DNA of 5,455 nt from Ilumatobacteraceae bacterium (GTDB taxonomy: Bacteria > Actinomycetota > Acidimicrobiia > Acidimicrobiales > Ilumatobacteraceae), in contig JAENVT010000310.1 in the NCBI GenBank assembly GCA_016650435.1, positions 1 through 5,455 of the forward strand, written 5' to 3'. The position numbers and the translations under genes were made by a program. The notes under the pieces were generated by a model that saw only the letters and a list, made by a program, of their open reading frames with translations, had not been told where the DNA came from and did no database searches. Below are positions 4,200-5,455 of this stretch, piece by piece (the first letter of the stretch is position 1; every line of letters starts with the position of its first letter).

Positions 4200-5455
4200 A
4201 ATCGAGATCATCGACCAGACCCTGCGAGATGGGCAGCAGAGCCTGTGGGGCATGCGGATGAAGGTCGCCCACCTGTCCGCAGTAGCCCAAGACATCGACC
4301 AGGCCGGGTACCGTGTCGTCGACCTCACCGGCAGTTCGATCTTCGAGTGCATGATGCGCTACAACCGCGAGGATCCATGGGACGGCCTCGATTTGTGGCG
4401 TTCGTGGATGCCCACCTCGCGTTTGCGCGCCGGGTCGCGCAGCAACTGCATCGCCAAGTTCGGGTTGACTCCTGATTCGCTGATGGAGCTGTGGATCCGC
4501 ACGCTGGCCAAGCACGGTATCGACAGCTTCTGGATCTACGACTGCCTCTACAACATGGACAAGATGGAGCGCCTGTGTCGCATCGTCGCCGATGTTGGCT
4601 GTGAAGTGGTGCCGGCGATCATGTACGGCATCAGCCCGGTCCACACCGACGAGTGGTTCGCTGCACGGATTCGTGAGTTCGTGAGTTGGGGGATCACCGA
4701 CGCGATCTACTTCGAGGACGCGGCCGGCATCCTCAAGCCCGAACGGGCCAAAACCCTCATGCCGGCGCTCGTCGCGGCGGCGGGCCATGTGCCGATCGAG
4801 ATGCAATGTCACAACACTGTCGGTCTCGCCGGATACAACTACCTGATCGGTGTCGAAAGCGGGGTTCGAATCCTGCACACGGCTGCGGGCCCGATGGCGA
4901 ACGGGCCGTCCCTTCCGTCCACCGAGCAGACGATCGAGAACCTGAAGTGGGAGGGCCACACCAGCAGCGTGGATCTCGAGCACGTCCGGCGGGTGAGCGA
5001 GCACCTGCGCCGGGTCGCCGAGCAAGAGGGGCATCTCATCGGCGTGCCCAACGAGTACAACGTCTTTCCCTACCACCACCAGCTCCCCGGTGGCATGACC
5101 GGCACGCTCAAAGCGCAACTTGCTCAATACGACATGTCCGATCGGTTTGACGAGGTGCTCGAGGAGATCGTGCAGGTTCGTGAGGATCTCGGCCATCCGA
5201 TCTCGGCGACCCCGTTTTCGCAGCTCATGGGGATCCAGGCGGTGCTCAACGTCGTCACCGGCGAGCGGTATGGCACGGTGCCGGACGAGGTGCTCGTCTA
5301 CGTCCTCGGTCATCTGGGCGAGCCCCCGGCGCCGATCAACCCGGAGATTCTCGACCGCATGCTCTCCACCAGCCGCGGCAAGGAAATCCAGAAGTGGTCG
5401 CCACCGCAGCCGACGATCGACGAGCTCAAGGAGCAACACGGTGACCGGTCGATGA
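4180..5455 (+). CDS. Carboxyltransferase, PYC/OadA type with altered active site (3' partial)
   Basis: The frame is open from the ATG at 4180 to the window end, 425 residues, with no stop. Residues about 8-260 are an HMGL-like TIM barrel: DQTLRDGQQSLW (12-23, with Asp12 and Arg16), EDPWDGL (64-70), SPVHTDEW (152-159), EDAAGILKP (179-187) and MQCHNTVGLA (208-217). Residues about 288-395 match the PYC/OADA conserved domain, including PGGMTGTL (303-310). The family transfers CO2 between carboxybiotin and a keto acid or thioester (pyruvate carboxylase, oxaloacetate decarboxylase, transcarboxylase 5S). Several signature residues differ: Glu179 replaces the carboxylated metal-ligand Lys (KDMAG in relatives), Gln209 replaces the first His of HTHDTSG while His211 is kept, and Pro243 falls where I align the catalytic Thr. 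The acceptor is therefore unclear. No biotinyl domain is seen in the visible part, which fits the separate carrier gene. It overlaps the carboxylase gene by 20 bases, or 8 if the GTG at 4192 is the start. Confidence 0.88.
   Translation, partial: MQLDVAEIEIIDQTLRDGQQSLWGMRMKVAHLSAVAQDIDQAGYRVVDLTGSSIFECMMRYNREDPWDGLDLWRSWMPTSRLRAGSRSNCIAKFGLTPDSLMELWIRTLAKHGIDSFWIYDCLYNMDKMERLCRIVADVGCEVVPAIMYGISPVHTDEWFAARIREFVSWGITDAIYFEDAAGILKPERAKTLMPALVAAAGHVPIEMQCHNTVGLAGYNYLIGVESGVRILHTAAGPMANGPSLPSTEQTIENLKWEGHTSSVDLEHVRRVSEHLRRVAEQEGHLIGVPNEYNVFPYHHQLPGGMTGTLKAQLAQYDMSDRFDEVLEEIVQVREDLGHPISATPFSQLMGIQAVLNVVTGERYGTVPDEVLVYVLGHLGEPPAPINPEILDRMLSTSRGKEIQKWSPPQPTIDELKEQHGDRSM

Noticed and set aside
4111..5439. 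Long open frame (442 codons) on the minus strand opposite the carboxyltransferase
   Set aside because: The plus-strand frame has unmistakable HMGL/PYC domain motifs. The antisense product is rich in Arg, His, Asp and Val with no recognisable domain, as expected of a mirror frame in GC-rich coding DNA.

Overview
This window is GC-rich bacterial DNA with tightly packed genes, short 4- to 20-base overlaps, a TTG start and strong G/C at third codon positions. Codon use and the gene families (an MptpB/LipA-like tyrosine phosphatase, a FadR-type GntR regulator, an actinobacterial-looking biotin carboxylase) suggest a high-GC actinobacterium. A marine or soil lineage such as Acidimicrobiia is possible, but that is an inference; nothing in the window fixes the species. 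There are no RNA genes, insertion sequences, CRISPR arrays or convincing intrinsic terminators.

Layout. Bases 1-537 (+) hold the C-terminal 178 residues of an alpha/beta hydrolase whose 5' end lies outside the window. It converges, with only 9 bases between stop codons, on a minus-strand pair: a GntR/FCD-family regulator (1334-2053) followed 34 bases later by a tyrosine-phosphatase-family protein (547-1299). About 230 bases of divergent intergenic DNA separate the regulator from a plus-strand operon of three overlapping genes: a biotin carboxyl carrier protein (2284-2784), a biotin carboxylase (2781-4199) and a carboxyltransferase of the pyruvate carboxylase/oxaloacetate decarboxylase type (4180 to the window end, 3' partial).

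How the genes may work together. The plus-strand operon encodes all three parts of a split biotin-dependent carboxylase: the carboxylase charges biotin with bicarbonate and ATP, the carrier moves carboxybiotin, and the carboxyltransferase passes CO2 to an acceptor. The regulator is transcribed divergently, the usual arrangement for a local ligand-responsive repressor or activator. The phosphatase probably shares its transcript; its link to the carboxylase is unknown.

The most notable point is in the carboxyltransferase. The fold is clearly PYC/OadA-like, but several positions that define the pyruvate carboxylase active site are changed: carboxylated metal-ligand Lys to Glu, first metal-ligand His to Gln, and catalytic Thr to Pro by my alignment from memory. 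The carrier protein is of the AccB (acetyl-CoA carboxylase) type with a thumb, not the OadA type. The locus may therefore be a carboxylase or transcarboxylase with an undescribed acceptor rather than a pyruvate carboxylase or acetyl-CoA carboxylase. Two further points are a probable ATT start codon for the regulator, and a short inverted repeat upstream of the phosphatase whose half-sequence recurs upstream of the carboxylase operon.
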